Positions 37,741-51,400 of a stretch of 64,000 bases of DNA are shown here, piece after piece. Origin of the DNA: Oceanospirillaceae bacterium (GTDB taxonomy: Bacteria > Pseudomonadota > Gammaproteobacteria > Pseudomonadales > Oceanobacteraceae). How positions within the stretch are numbered: position 1 is the first letter of the stretch; the number at the start of each line of letters is the position of its first letter. The notes below the pieces were generated by a model that ran no database searches, was not told the origin of the DNA, and saw only the letters and a program-made list of their open reading frames with translations. The stretch covers positions 24,834 to 88,833 of the forward strand of contig PBQA01000015.1 of assembly GCA_002724925.1 (NCBI GenBank). The letters run 5' to 3'. Position numbers and translations under genes: made by a program.

Positions 37741-38700
37741 ATGAGCTTACAAAACGGATTCCAACAACTCCGTGACAATCTACAGAAAACCATCATTGGC
37801 CAGCCTCAGCTCGTTGAGAGGCTGCTCCTGACATTATTAGCCGATGGACACTTATTGGTTGAAGGCGCACCTGGCCTTGCGAAAACGAAAGCGATTAACG
37901 CCCTCGCCGATCGTATGGAGGGGGAATTCAAACGTGTTCAGTTTACGCCAGACCTCTTACCCGGTGACATCACGGGGACAGAAATCTACCGCCCTGAGAC
38001 ACAAAGCTTCGATTTTCAGGCAGGCCCTATTTTTCACAACCTGATTCTCGCTGATGAAATCAACCGTGCGCCCGCCAAGGTTCAGAGCGCGTTACTGGAA
38101 GCCATGGCTGAGCGTCAGGTCACTGTCGGTGGTGTTACCCGCGAGCTGCCAGAAGTGTTCATGGTGATGGCCACTCAGAACCCGATTGAGCAGGAAGGCA
38201 CCTACCCTCTGCCGGAAGCCCAGCTCGACCGCTTTCTGATGCATGTAAAAATTGACTACCCGGATGCCAGCGCTGAACAGTCGATTCTGCGCCTGGCACG
38301 CGGTGAAGCCCTCGCACATAAAGACTACGACGGCAGCAAACTAACCGAGAAGCACCTGATCGCGGCCCGCAGCCAGGTCTTACAGATGCACATGAGCGAA
38401 GCCGTTGAAGAGTATCTGGTGCAACTTATTATCGCGACCCGCGAGCCAGGAAAATACGGTGATGATCTCGCACGCTGGGTCGAGTTTGGTGCCAGCCCAC
38501 GAGGCACGATTGCTCTTGACCGTTGTGCTCGCGCTTATGCCTGGCTGGAGGGGCGCGATTATGTCAGTCCTGACGATGTACGGGCAGTAGCACATGATGT
38601 CCTGCGTCATCGCATTCTGCTCAGCTTCGAAGCTGAAGCCAGCGGCCTGACCACAGACACCGTCATCAACGAACTGCTGTCCCGAGTACCTGTAGCCTGA
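37741..38700 (+). CDS. MoxR-type AAA ATPase (first gene of a Bat-like operon)
   Basis: A 319-residue MoxR ATPase. Walker A is EGAPGLAKTK, Walker B LILADEINRAPAKVQSALLEAM, and a sensor region MATQNPIEQEGTYPLPEAQLDRF follows, diagnostic of the MoxR family. These ATPases act as chaperones with VWA-domain partners, which follow directly. I start at the ATG at 37741 (MSLQNGFQQLRD); an upstream in-frame Met would add 33 residues without family similarity. Its stop overlaps the DUF58 start (TGATG). Confidence 0.92.
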   Translation: MSLQNGFQQLRDNLQKTIIGQPQLVERLLLTLLADGHLLVEGAPGLAKTKAINALADRMEGEFKRVQFTPDLLPGDITGTEIYRPETQSFDFQAGPIFHNLILADEINRAPAKVQSALLEAMAERQVTVGGVTRELPEVFMVMATQNPIEQEGTYPLPEAQLDRFLMHVKIDYPDASAEQSILRLARGEALAHKDYDGSKLTEKHLIAARSQVLQMHMSEAVEEYLVQLIIATREPGKYGDDLARWVEFGASPRGTIALDRCARAYAWLEGRDYVSPDDVRAVAHDVLRHRILLSFEAEASGLTTDTVINELLSRVPVA

Positions 38701-39632
38701 TGGTCCGTCGCGAGTTTTCAGATGGGACAGTCATCAACCCGACCCGTCTTGCGGGGTTGCGGGTGTTGTCCAACCTTCTGCCCCTGCATCGTCAGAAAAA
38801 GATTCTCAATGAGCAGTCGGGAGGCCACTCTTCGAAGCTTCGCGGCCGCGGAATCGACTTTGCTGAAGTGCGAGGATACCAGCCGGGAGACGATATCCGC
38901 TCGATGGACTGGCGCGTGACGGCGCGCACAGGCGAGCCTCACATCAAAGTATTCCGCGAAGAACGCGAACGACCAGTGCTGCTCGTCACTGACCTGCGCA
39001 GTACGATGAACTTCGGTACCCGCAGAGCACTCAAGCGAGTCGTCGCCGCGGATATCTCGGCATTACTCGCCTGGTCGGCAGCCATGCAGGGAGACCGCGT
39101 CGGTGGCCTGATATTTAACGACGTTAATGAATTTGACCTGCGTCCACACACGGGTCGGAAAACATTAATGGCTTATCTTCATCGACTGGCCGAAATGCCA
39201 GTAACAGAAGCCGTAGCGGCTCAACCGAGAATGCTCGATATCTGTCGCCACCTGGCACGGGTTGCCCGCCCAGGGTCAGCCGTCTATATCGTTTCTGACT
39301 GGCGCGGGTTCGATAAGGAGTGTGAACGAGCGCTCTACAGTGTCTCCCGCCATTGCGACCTGATTGCCATTCGGGTGACTGACCCGCTTGAAATACAGAA
39401 GCCCGCCGGAGACTACGTGCTGACGGATGGCAAGCAACGCTCGCGGCTCAATATCAGCAGCCGCGACAGCGCCGAACAGCTGAGTGCATGGCAGGCGTGG
39501 ACTGCCGAGCTTAAGCAATCTCTTCTGCACCTGAAAACACCACTTATCGACGTTCAGACGCACCAGGACCCTCTGGATTGCCTGCGTAAGGGGATGGGCT
39601 TCACTGTCGATCTGTCCGGAGCGCACGTATGA
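38700..39632 (+). CDS. DUF58 domain protein
   Basis: A 310-residue cytoplasmic protein with the DUF58 signature GRGIDFAEVRGYQPGDDIRSMDW followed by HIKVFREERERPVLLVTDLRSTM. The latter is a degenerate VWA-like segment in which the MIDAS residues are D-L-R-S-T rather than DxSxS. DUF58 proteins regularly accompany MoxR and VWA genes. The start overlaps moxR by one base and the stop overlaps the next gene by four, so expression is coupled. Confidence 0.9.
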   Translation: MVRREFSDGTVINPTRLAGLRVLSNLLPLHRQKKILNEQSGGHSSKLRGRGIDFAEVRGYQPGDDIRSMDWRVTARTGEPHIKVFREERERPVLLVTDLRSTMNFGTRRALKRVVAADISALLAWSAAMQGDRVGGLIFNDVNEFDLRPHTGRKTLMAYLHRLAEMPVTEAVAAQPRMLDICRHLARVARPGSAVYIVSDWRGFDKECERALYSVSRHCDLIAIRVTDPLEIQKPAGDYVLTDGKQRSRLNISSRDSAEQLSAWQAWTAELKQSLLHLKTPLIDVQTHQDPLDCLRKGMGFTVDLSGAHV

Positions 39633-40147
39633 ATCCAGCAGCTCTGCCATTAGAAGATATTATTGAACCCGCCGCGGTAGGCATATTCCCGCTGGCATGG
39701 GGTTGGTGGGTGAGTGCAGCCGCTGTGATTGCTCTTACTGCTACACTGATGTGGTTATTTATCCGCTGGAATCGTCATCGCGGCACGCTTGCGCTCACCC
39801 TGCCGCTTCTTGATCAGGCAAAGGCAGAATATGCAGATAATCAGGACTCAACCCGCTACTGCCAGAATCTGAACAAAACACTTAAACGATATCTGAAGGC
39901 TTGCGACGAGAGCAGCAATTTATCACTCAGCGGTGAGGAATGGACGGCCTATCTTGTCAGGATAAACCCGAGGGCGACACTATCAATGAAAACAACGGAT
40001 GCGCTGGCTAACGGTTCGTACCGACAACAGCCCGACCTGGCCGCAGAGTTAATCGATAGTGAACTGCGCCAGTGGTTAAAACGCACATCGCCAGAACGTG
40101 TACGCAAAGCCGTCTCAGACGCCGCAGGGAAATCACCCAATGTTTGA
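39629..40147 (+). CDS. DUF4381-type membrane protein
   Basis: A 172-residue protein with an N-terminal extracytoplasmic LEDIIEPAAVGIFPLAWGWW motif, one TM helix (about 28-50) and a cytoplasmic helical part containing CQNLNKTLKRYLKAC and GEEWTAYL. This matches the DUF4381 family found between DUF58 and VWA genes in MoxR operons. ATGA junction with DUF58; the following gene's ATG lies inside its last codons. Confidence 0.85.
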   Translation: MNPAALPLEDIIEPAAVGIFPLAWGWWVSAAAVIALTATLMWLFIRWNRHRGTLALTLPLLDQAKAEYADNQDSTRYCQNLNKTLKRYLKACDESSNLSLSGEEWTAYLVRINPRATLSMKTTDALANGSYRQQPDLAAELIDSELRQWLKRTSPERVRKAVSDAAGKSPNV

Positions 40148-41123
40148 GTTTCAGTTCCCATGGGCGTTTGCACTCCTTGTACTGCCCCTGATTGCACGTT
40201 ATCTACTTCCCGCCAGAGTTCAGGAAGATGCGGCGCTTAAGGTTCCTGATCTTAGCCAATGGAACAGCGTATCAGGCACTGCCTCTGATGATTCAACCCG
40301 TGCTCGTCAATGGCTTTTGCCCGCTATAGCCTGGCTGGCTCTCGTTTGTGCACTGGCTCGCCCTGTCTGGTTAGGCGAGCCCATACGCTTGCCTGCAGAA
40401 GGCCGGGACCTGATGCTCGCAGTCGATATTTCAGGAAGTATGGATACCGCCGACATGGAACTGAATGACCGCCCGGTAAACCGCCTCGAAATTGTTAAAC
40501 ACGTGCTGAATGACTTTATCAGCCAACGCGAAGGCGACCGTCTGGGCCTGATACTGTTCGGCTCAAACGCCTACCTGCAAGCACCATTGACCTTCGACCG
40601 TGAAACCGTCCGTACCTTTATGAACGAAGCTGCTCTTGGTCTGGCAGGAAAACAAACCGCCATTGGCGATGCCATCACCCTCGCGGCAAAACGTATGCGT
40701 GAGAACCCGTCAGACAGCCAGGTAATTGTGCTTCTGACTGATGGGGAAAATACCGCTGGTAAAGTCGAGCCGGTCAGAGCCGCCGAGCTGGCGTCCGAAT
40801 TGGGTATTAAAATTTACACCATTGGTCTGGGCGCCGAGAGTATGCAGGTACCCAGTTTCTTTGGCAGTCGTACCATCAATCCTTCGCGTGAATTAAACGA
40901 GGGCGAGTTGCAAAGTATCGCCGACCTGACGTCAGCGCGCTTCTTCCGCGCCCGTAATACCGAAGAACTCAGCCAGATTTACGACTTGATCGACGAACTC
41001 GAGCCGACTGAGCGGGAAAATAAAACCTACCGACCTGAATCTGGTCTATTTCAATGGCCACTGCTGGTCGCCCTCCTGCTTGGCTGGGCTCAGCTCATGC
41101 TTGTCAGGCGAGGTCTGTCATGA
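40140..41123 (+). CDS. VWA-domain membrane protein (BatA-like)
   Basis: A 327-residue protein with two N-terminal TM segments (about 6-22 and 58-75), a VWA domain with an intact MIDAS DISGS at 96-100, TDGENT further on, and a C-terminal TM (about 305-322). This is the BatA layout: a periplasm-facing VWA between membrane anchors. I take the ATG at 40140 (MFEFQFPWAF), which overlaps the previous stop; an in-frame Met 14 codons upstream lacks family similarity. ATGA overlap with the next gene. Confidence 0.9.
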   Translation: MFEFQFPWAFALLVLPLIARYLLPARVQEDAALKVPDLSQWNSVSGTASDDSTRARQWLLPAIAWLALVCALARPVWLGEPIRLPAEGRDLMLAVDISGSMDTADMELNDRPVNRLEIVKHVLNDFISQREGDRLGLILFGSNAYLQAPLTFDRETVRTFMNEAALGLAGKQTAIGDAITLAAKRMRENPSDSQVIVLLTDGENTAGKVEPVRAAELASELGIKIYTIGLGAESMQVPSFFGSRTINPSRELNEGELQSIADLTSARFFRARNTEELSQIYDLIDELEPTERENKTYRPESGLFQWPLLVALLLGWAQLMLVRRGLS

Positions 41124-43096
41124 GTGAATTCCTGAATAACATTCACTTTATGCGTCCTATCTGGCTGGTGCTGCTGATTCCGGCGGTCGTTATGACCGTA
41201 TGGCTGGCGCAGCGGACACTGCGAAAAGGACGCTGGGATCAGTTAATTGATCCGGCTCTTCAATCGCACATGCTCGACCGTACGCCGGGCAAATCATCGA
41301 TACTGGGCGTCATCGCTATCTCTGTCGCTTCAGCCATCGCCATTGTCGCCGTGTCTGGCCCCAGTTGGCAGCGCAAAGCGGTTCCTGTGATCAGCAATCC
41401 GGATGCTCTGGTGCTGCTCATCGATATGTCGCTTTCGATGAACGCCACAGATGTCGCACCGGACCGTGCAACACGGACAATTCGCAAAGCCACCGATATT
41501 GTAAGAGGACGGGAAGACGGCATCACTGCAGTCATCGCCTACTCGGGAGAAGCCCACACCGTCGTACCATTCACCGACGATAAAGCGACGGTAGAGCATC
41601 TGCTGACCTCCCTGTCGCCCGAAATAATGCCAAAGTTGGGTAGCCGGCCCGATAAGGCACTGGCTCAGGCAAGAACACTGATGACGGATGCCGGCGTTAA
41701 CGAAGCGACAGCACTGTTAATCACCGACGGTATTCAGAACAAAGACGTTGAGCGCATTGCGCTGGCACTTAGTGATTCCGTAAAACTTGGCGTGATCGCT
41801 GTCGGAACCGCCGAAGGTGCTCCGGTACCTATAGGCGATCAGGGGTTTCTGAAAAAGGGCGATGGTACGATCGTTCTGCCAAAGCTCGATACGGCACCTA
41901 TGCAGGCACTTTACGAAGCCACTGGCAGTCGTTGGCGAACCATGAGCTACAACGACAGTGACTGGCGCAGCCTTACCAGCAGTTTTCCTGGCAGCAACGA
42001 TGCGAACGCTCAGGAAACAACGTTTGAAACCTGGCAGGATGCCGGATACTGGCTGGCCTTTGTGTTGATTCCAATTGCCGTTGTGGGTTTTCGTCGTGGT
42101 GTATTGTTCAGTGTTGTATTGATCTTGCCACTGCTACCCGAAACCGCCCATGCTAATCCCTGGCAAACGGACAATCAGCAGGCCGCAGAGCTTATGGCGA
42201 ATGACCCCGCAAAAGCTGCCGAATTATTTAATGATCCTGAGTGGAAAGCAGCGGCGCATTATCGCGCTGGAAATTACGAAGCGGCAGAAGAAGCGTTCGC
42301 ACGAAGTAATTCTGCTGAAGCCAGGTACAACCTCGGCAATGCCCGTGCACAACAAGGCAAGCTTGAACAGGCCGCCGAAGCCTACCGGGACGCGCTGGAG
42401 TTAAACCCTGAACTGGCACAAGCGCAGAAAAACCTTGAACTGGTTGAAGAAGCACTAAAGCAGCAAGAGCAATCTTCGTCTGATTCTGAAGACGGTTCTG
42501 AGAATTCTGATGACAACTCTCAGAACGACCAGCAACAGGACAAATCGCAAAATAATGGCGACAACAGCTCACAGAGCAATTCACAGAGCAACTCATCAGA
42601 ATCGCAGAATTCAGACCAGAATCAGAATAATCAAAGCGACAGCAACTCTTCGGAAAACTCAGAGGGTTCTGCAGGCCAGAACTCTGACAGCCAGAATTCA
42701 GAATCCGGGGAGGACTCTGAACAGCAGTCTGCCGATGATGCCTATGCTGAAGAGATGGCTGAAGAGCAAGCACAAGCTGAGCAACAGACCGGAAAGCAAG
42801 AACAGCAGCAAGCTAAAGCTCAGCAGCCAGAGAACGATAAGTCCGGAGACCGCAGCCTGAGCGACCAGCAGGATTCACAAAACGGTGATGAAGGTCAGGC
42901 CCAGAAGCAAACAGCCGCAGAGCAACAAAACAGTGAAGAAAATGGAGAGTTCAGCCATCTGTCCCGCGAGCAGCAAGCGGCGATGGAATCCGTGCTGAAC
43001 GAAGTCGAAGATAACCCGGGTCTGCTGATGCAACGTAAGTTTTTATATCAGTACCGCCAGAGTGCAGATCAGACGGAAGAGGACGTTTTATGGTAA
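41120..43096 (+). CDS. VWA-TPR fusion protein with Asn/Gln/Ser-rich tail (BatB-BatC-like)
   Basis: A 658-residue protein. N-terminal TMs lie near 11-30 and 60-80, a VWA domain has MIDAS D102-M-S-L-S106, a TM sits near 310-340, and TPR units follow (AEARYNLGNARAQQGKLEQA and the next helix pair). About 160 residues of Ser, Asn, Gln, Asp and Glu come next, then a short folded end (SREQQAAMESVLNEVEDNPG and MQRKFLYQYR). That end is a BatC/TPR-protein hallmark. Separate BatB and BatC proteins are fused here. The start ATG overlaps the previous stop (ATGA). Confidence 0.9.
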   Translation: MSEFLNNIHFMRPIWLVLLIPAVVMTVWLAQRTLRKGRWDQLIDPALQSHMLDRTPGKSSILGVIAISVASAIAIVAVSGPSWQRKAVPVISNPDALVLLIDMSLSMNATDVAPDRATRTIRKATDIVRGREDGITAVIAYSGEAHTVVPFTDDKATVEHLLTSLSPEIMPKLGSRPDKALAQARTLMTDAGVNEATALLITDGIQNKDVERIALALSDSVKLGVIAVGTAEGAPVPIGDQGFLKKGDGTIVLPKLDTAPMQALYEATGSRWRTMSYNDSDWRSLTSSFPGSNDANAQETTFETWQDAGYWLAFVLIPIAVVGFRRGVLFSVVLILPLLPETAHANPWQTDNQQAAELMANDPAKAAELFNDPEWKAAAHYRAGNYEAAEEAFARSNSAEARYNLGNARAQQGKLEQAAEAYRDALELNPELAQAQKNLELVEEALKQQEQSSSDSEDGSENSDDNSQNDQQQDKSQNNGDNSSQSNSQSNSSESQNSDQNQNNQSDSNSSENSEGSAGQNSDSQNSESGEDSEQQSADDAYAEEMAEEQAQAEQQTGKQEQQQAKAQQPENDKSGDRSLSDQQDSQNGDEGQAQKQTAAEQQNSEENGEFSHLSREQQAAMESVLNEVEDNPGLLMQRKFLYQYRQSADQTEEDVLW

Positions 43097-44793
43097 TCCG
43101 TTGGATTATTACCGCCGCGCTACTAGTCACCAGCCAACTGGTGTTGGCCGCTGAATTTATCTCAAGCGTTGATCGTAAACAGATTGGCCGCTCAGATCCC
43201 GTGACTCTGCAACTGCAGCACGTAGACACTCAGGGTGGTTTTCTGAATCTGTTATCCACCGACATGCCAGACCTGTCGGCACTGGAACGCGACTGGAACA
43301 TAGTTGGTCGGCCGCGCATCAGCAAAGAAAGCTCAAACGTTAATGGCAAGAGTACTTCAACAACCCGCTGGGAAGTCGAATTGCTACCCCGCCGCACTGG
43401 CGAAGTATTAATTCCAGCGCTGTCATATAAGGGCGAATACAGCGATCCTATCCGTATTAATGTTGAAGACACCGCGACGACCGAGCCTGAAAAATCTGAA
43501 CATTTCTTCTTCGAGGTTGAAGTCAGCAGCGGCACGCATTACGTGCAGGAGCAACTGCTCTATATTGAGCGTATGTACTACACCGTCAATCACGACGATG
43601 CTTCATTGTCTGAATTCGAAGTAGCCAATGCCCGCGTTCAACCTCTGATGGACCCGAAGAAACACATTACAGTGGTTGATGGTCAGCGAATTGGTGTGTA
43701 CGAAAGGCGCTACGCTATTTTTCCAGAGTCCTCTGGCACATTAGTGATTCCGGGGCAGCGCTTTACCGCGCGTGTGACAGACCGCTATAACCGCTTCCGT
43801 GGTTCTGCTGAAACCATTGTCAGTAAACCGATTGAGTTAACCATTAATCCGATTCCTGACAGCTACCCACAAGCGCCCTGGATTCCGGCCAGTCGCTTTG
43901 TTCTCGAAGAAGCATTCAGCACCCCGCCCACCGAGTGGCAAACGGGAGAACCGGTCACCCGCACCTTTACCCTTAAAGCCACAGGCCTTAGTTCCGGTCA
44001 GGTTCCGCCTGTACCTATGGCTGAAGTTCAAGGACTTCGCTATTACCCAGACCAGACTCAGGACGACAGTTCTATTTCTGAGCAAGGCATAGTAACCACC
44101 ATTACCCAAAGCGTTGCACTGGTGCCTGGGGCTCCGGGGGAGCTCGTCCTGCCAGAGGTCAGTATCCCGTGGTGGAATACCTTAGAGAACCGGGTCGAGT
44201 ACGCAACCTTGCCAGAACACGTCATCACGGTGACGCCAGCGAGCACGACGGCCCCGACGGTGCAAACGCCACCCGGCGTCACTGAGAACCCAGGACCATC
44301 TGCCTCAAACGAAGCCACCGCAGACTCTACGTTATGGAAAATGGCACTGGGGATTTCGGTTATTCTGAACGGATTATTGCTCGCAGGTGTTGCCTGGCTG
44401 ATGCTGCGTCAACCTCGAACGACAGTGGTAACAACGTCTGCGGAAAAAAAGGCAGCAAAAGAAAACGCGGATAAAAAGCAGAAAGAAGACGAGCACTATT
44501 ATTGGCGTGAACTTAAAAAGTCAGCCCGTGAGAATAACGCCCAGGCAATCCGGGACAATATTATTCTTTGGGCATCGGCGGCATCGGGGCGACCTATGAC
44601 GTCGCTGGCACAGGCTGAAGTCTGGCTGAATGATGTACGCCTGAGTGCCGCACTGGCAGAGCTGGACGCCACTCTCTATAGCGCAGATAAGAACAGTGCC
44701 TTTAATGGCAGCAGTATTACCCTGCTGATAGAAAAGGCTCTGAAAGACAATACAGCAAAGAAAAGTGACAACGCACTCCCCGAACTTTACTAA
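43090..44793 (+). CDS. BatD-like periplasmic protein
   Basis: A 567-residue protein with signal peptide (cleavage about residue 21, LAA), tandem Ig-like beta domains with the family's VDRKQIGRSDPVTLQL opening and the RWEVELLPRRTGEVLIPAL segment, a single TM helix near 415-435, and a Lys/Glu-rich cytoplasmic helical tail. BatD proteins (oxygen-tolerance operon of Bacteroides) are thought to form a complex with BatA/B. Last gene of the operon; its ATG overlaps the previous stop (ATGGTAA). A weak 7-bp hairpin at 44814-44834 lies between it and the convergent ligA. Confidence 0.88.
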   Translation: MVIRWIITAALLVTSQLVLAAEFISSVDRKQIGRSDPVTLQLQHVDTQGGFLNLLSTDMPDLSALERDWNIVGRPRISKESSNVNGKSTSTTRWEVELLPRRTGEVLIPALSYKGEYSDPIRINVEDTATTEPEKSEHFFFEVEVSSGTHYVQEQLLYIERMYYTVNHDDASLSEFEVANARVQPLMDPKKHITVVDGQRIGVYERRYAIFPESSGTLVIPGQRFTARVTDRYNRFRGSAETIVSKPIELTINPIPDSYPQAPWIPASRFVLEEAFSTPPTEWQTGEPVTRTFTLKATGLSSGQVPPVPMAEVQGLRYYPDQTQDDSSISEQGIVTTITQSVALVPGAPGELVLPEVSIPWWNTLENRVEYATLPEHVITVTPASTTAPTVQTPPGVTENPGPSASNEATADSTLWKMALGISVILNGLLLAGVAWLMLRQPRTTVVTTSAEKKAAKENADKKQKEDEHYYWRELKKSARENNAQAIRDNIILWASAASGRPMTSLAQAEVWLNDVRLSAALAELDATLYSADKNSAFNGSSITLLIEKALKDNTAKKSDNALPELY

Positions 44794-44821
44794 GACCGGT
44801 GAGGCGTTTCCTGGAGCAGTC

Positions 44822-48219
<3,398 letters not shown>

Positions 48220-48485
48220 ACGTTCCTCAATAATTCTTTCTATGTTCTAACAAATGTTGTCTGTCGATGTCTCAGACAGGCCGCTGTACTGGCCTGTGTA
48301 GGGTATTACACCACGAGCAGCCATAAAGGCAAACTACCCTTTTGAGTTTCATCGCAAGTCTGTTTAATTTGTACTCTGAGCACAGAAAGGATCGTCGGTT
48401 CCCTGACGCCTGGTGTTATCTGGCTAGCGATTTATACCGAACTGCGGTTTTTCTGACGGCATTCATATTGTGCTGCTATTGAAGC

Positions 48486-51400
48486 TCAACCGTTCTCAAC
48501 CATAACGGCAGCTTCTTCAACATCCACCGACACCAGCCGTGAGACGCCCGGTTCATGCATGGTAACCCCCATCAACTGGTCAGCCATCTCCATCGCAATC
48601 TTGTTGTGTGTAATGTAAATGAACTGAACCTTCTCTGACATGGCTTTTACCAGACGCGCATAACGGCCGACATTGGCGTCATCCAGAGGAGCGTCCACTT
48701 CATCAAGCATACAGAACGGCGCAGGATTGAGCTGGAAGATAGAGAACACCAGCGCGATCGCCGTCAGTGCTTTCTCACCACCCGATAATAAATGAATCGT
48801 ACTGTTCTTCTTACCCGGAGGCCTGGCCATGATAGCGACGCCCGTCGTGAGCAGATCATCGGTCGTCAGTTCGAGGCTGGCATGACCGCCGCCAAAGACT
48901 TTCGGAAACAGGTCAGCCAGACCGGCATTCATCCGATCGAAGGTTTCCTGGAAGCGATTGCGGGTTTCGGCATCGATTTTACGAATAGCCCCTTCAAGCG
49001 TATCCAGTGCTTTTTCGAGGTCGTCATTCTGAGAATCAAGGTAGACCTTGCGCTCGGACTGCAGTTTGTACTCTTCAATCGCCGCGAGGTTGATCGCACC
49101 AAGCCGCTGAATACGCTCACCAATACGCGTCAGCTCATTGGCCCACTGCTCTTCATTGGCTACCTCAGGCAGGCTATCGAGAACATCCGCCATGCTGAGT
49201 TTGTCTTCACGCAACTGATCCACCAGCCCATTACGGCGAATATCGAGCGCCTGGCACTCCATCCGAATCTGCTCGAGTTTGTTGCGCTCTGCCAGTGCCT
49301 GCTGCTCTGCCTCTGAACGCTCCTGCTCCAGCTGGCGCAACCGGGTATCGGCCTGTTCAAGCGCATGACGCGCTTCTGTCATGACGTCTTCTGCCTGCAG
49401 CTTTTCTTCCTGCAGAGCTTCCATCTCGGCGCGCAGAAGCTCAAGGTCGGCACTGTGGTCGCGGTTCTGGTTGGCATTGATCTGGTCACGACGCTCTTTC
49501 AGCTTCTGCATGGCTTCAGCCAGGCGACTGATTGCGTGACGCGTACTTTCATCGCGACTGTTGAGTGCCTGAAGCTGTAACTGCAACTGGTGTAACCGAT
49601 CTTTTTGCTGACCCGCCGCCATGCGCGCCTGACTCAATCGCTGTTCTACGTCACTACGTATCTGCTGCAGGCGTTCACGCTCGTCGGTGTCTTCGTCTAC
49701 CGCACTCATAGCCTCTTGCCATTCGAGGCGCAGTTCAGCCAGCGCTTCAGACTCAAGCGTCCGCGTTTCCTCAGTTTCGCTCAGAGACTGCTCGAGTTTT
49801 TCAGTGCGTAAACGAAGCTGTTCGGCTTTGGCTTGCTGACCCGACAGCGACGCTTTTTGTTCCATTAACTTGCGGGAGATCGTCTGCCATTCCTGCTGAG
49901 CATTATCTCTCTGCTGTTCTAGAGAACGCTGTCTCAGCAGTACACTCTCAAGGTCGGCTTCCCACTCTTCGACTGAAATATCCAGTTCATCGGCTTCGGC
50001 ATCAATAAGTTCAAGCTCCTGCTGACGAGCAAGAATGCCACCTTCGTTGTCCTGATCCCGAGCTACCCTCAACCAAGCGGGCCCCAGCCAGATACCATCG
50101 GGAGTAATCACTGATTCGTCTTGCGCCAGGTCGGGCCGCATTGCCATGGCTTCGGGCAGTGTCTCAGCGGTACGGACTTTCCCCATCAGAGAACTGAGAT
50201 CCTGATTGGTCGTCAGTTTATCAAGCAATAAGCCACCACTTTCGACATCTGAGCTGCTTGCACTGGATTCCCACAACGTCAGCGTGCCATCGGTAAACCC
50301 AGCCAACCAAGACTCAGCGGCATTCACATCATCAACAACGACCGCCTGAAGATAATCACCGAGTACCGTCTCAACCGCCGTTTCCCAACCTTCGGCAACC
50401 GTTAGCTGCTGAGCCAGACGCGACTTACGCGCCAACTGGTGGCTCTCAAGCCAGTGGGCGACGCCTTCTCTGCTCTGACCTAAAGCCGCTTTCTGCAATG
50501 CTTCCAATGTCGCTTTGCGCCCCAACATCTGTTGCAGACGCTGTCGCCCTTCTTCTAATTCTTTGCGCCGACGTTCGCTGTCCTCACGAACGTCTTCAAG
50601 CTGCCCACGAATTTCTTCCAGACGCGCCTGCTGTTCTTCTGCCTGCAATTCAGCTTCGCTGACCTCTTCCTGCAACAGGGCAAAGTCACCGAGGTCAGGA
50701 TCAGACGTCAGCTGTTCCCGCTCTTGTTTTAATCGCTCAATCTGTTGCTCTAATCTGAGCACTTGCTGCTCTGTGGCCTGAATACGGCTCTGGGCCACAT
50801 CAGCACGCCGGGTCGGCTCGCTGGCTCGCTGTGTAAACGTATCCCACTGCGACTGCCACTGACGCTGAGCTTCTTCGGCGTCCAGAAGCTCAGCAGCATG
50901 CTCTTCTTCGGCCGCCTGTAGCATCTCCAGCTCTGGTTCTAGCATCAGGCGCTGTTCGGCGAGTTCTTCCTGCTGAAGTTGATCCTGTTCCAGCTGACGC
51001 TGAGTATCGAGAATATTCTTTTCAACTTCGGCGAGATCACTGTCGAGCTGCAAGGCCAGTTGCGACTGGTGTTCTATTTTTTGTTCCTGGCGGGCAATAC
51101 GGTTACCCACTTCATAGTACTTACCCTGTGCCGTATTGAAGGCGTCGGTACGCGCCTGATGGTCGAGACGCAACTCTTCAATACCTGCGTCAGCTGTACG
51201 CTGCTTAGCCATGTGCGACTCGAACTGAACCTCATGCTCGCGAATCACCTTTTCACGCTGTTCATATTCTTCGTTCAACGCGGTCCAGCGAATGGCAAGA
51301 AGCTCCGCTTTTTTCTGGCGCTCCTCAGCCTTCAGTACTTTGTATTTTTCGGCTGCCTGAGCCTGTCGCTGCAGATGTGCAAGCTGGCGCTCTAACTCAT

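Noticed and set aside
48276..48297. ACAGGCC/GGCCTGT hairpin between smc and zipA as terminator
   Set aside because: Seven base pairs and no U-tract; noted but not called.
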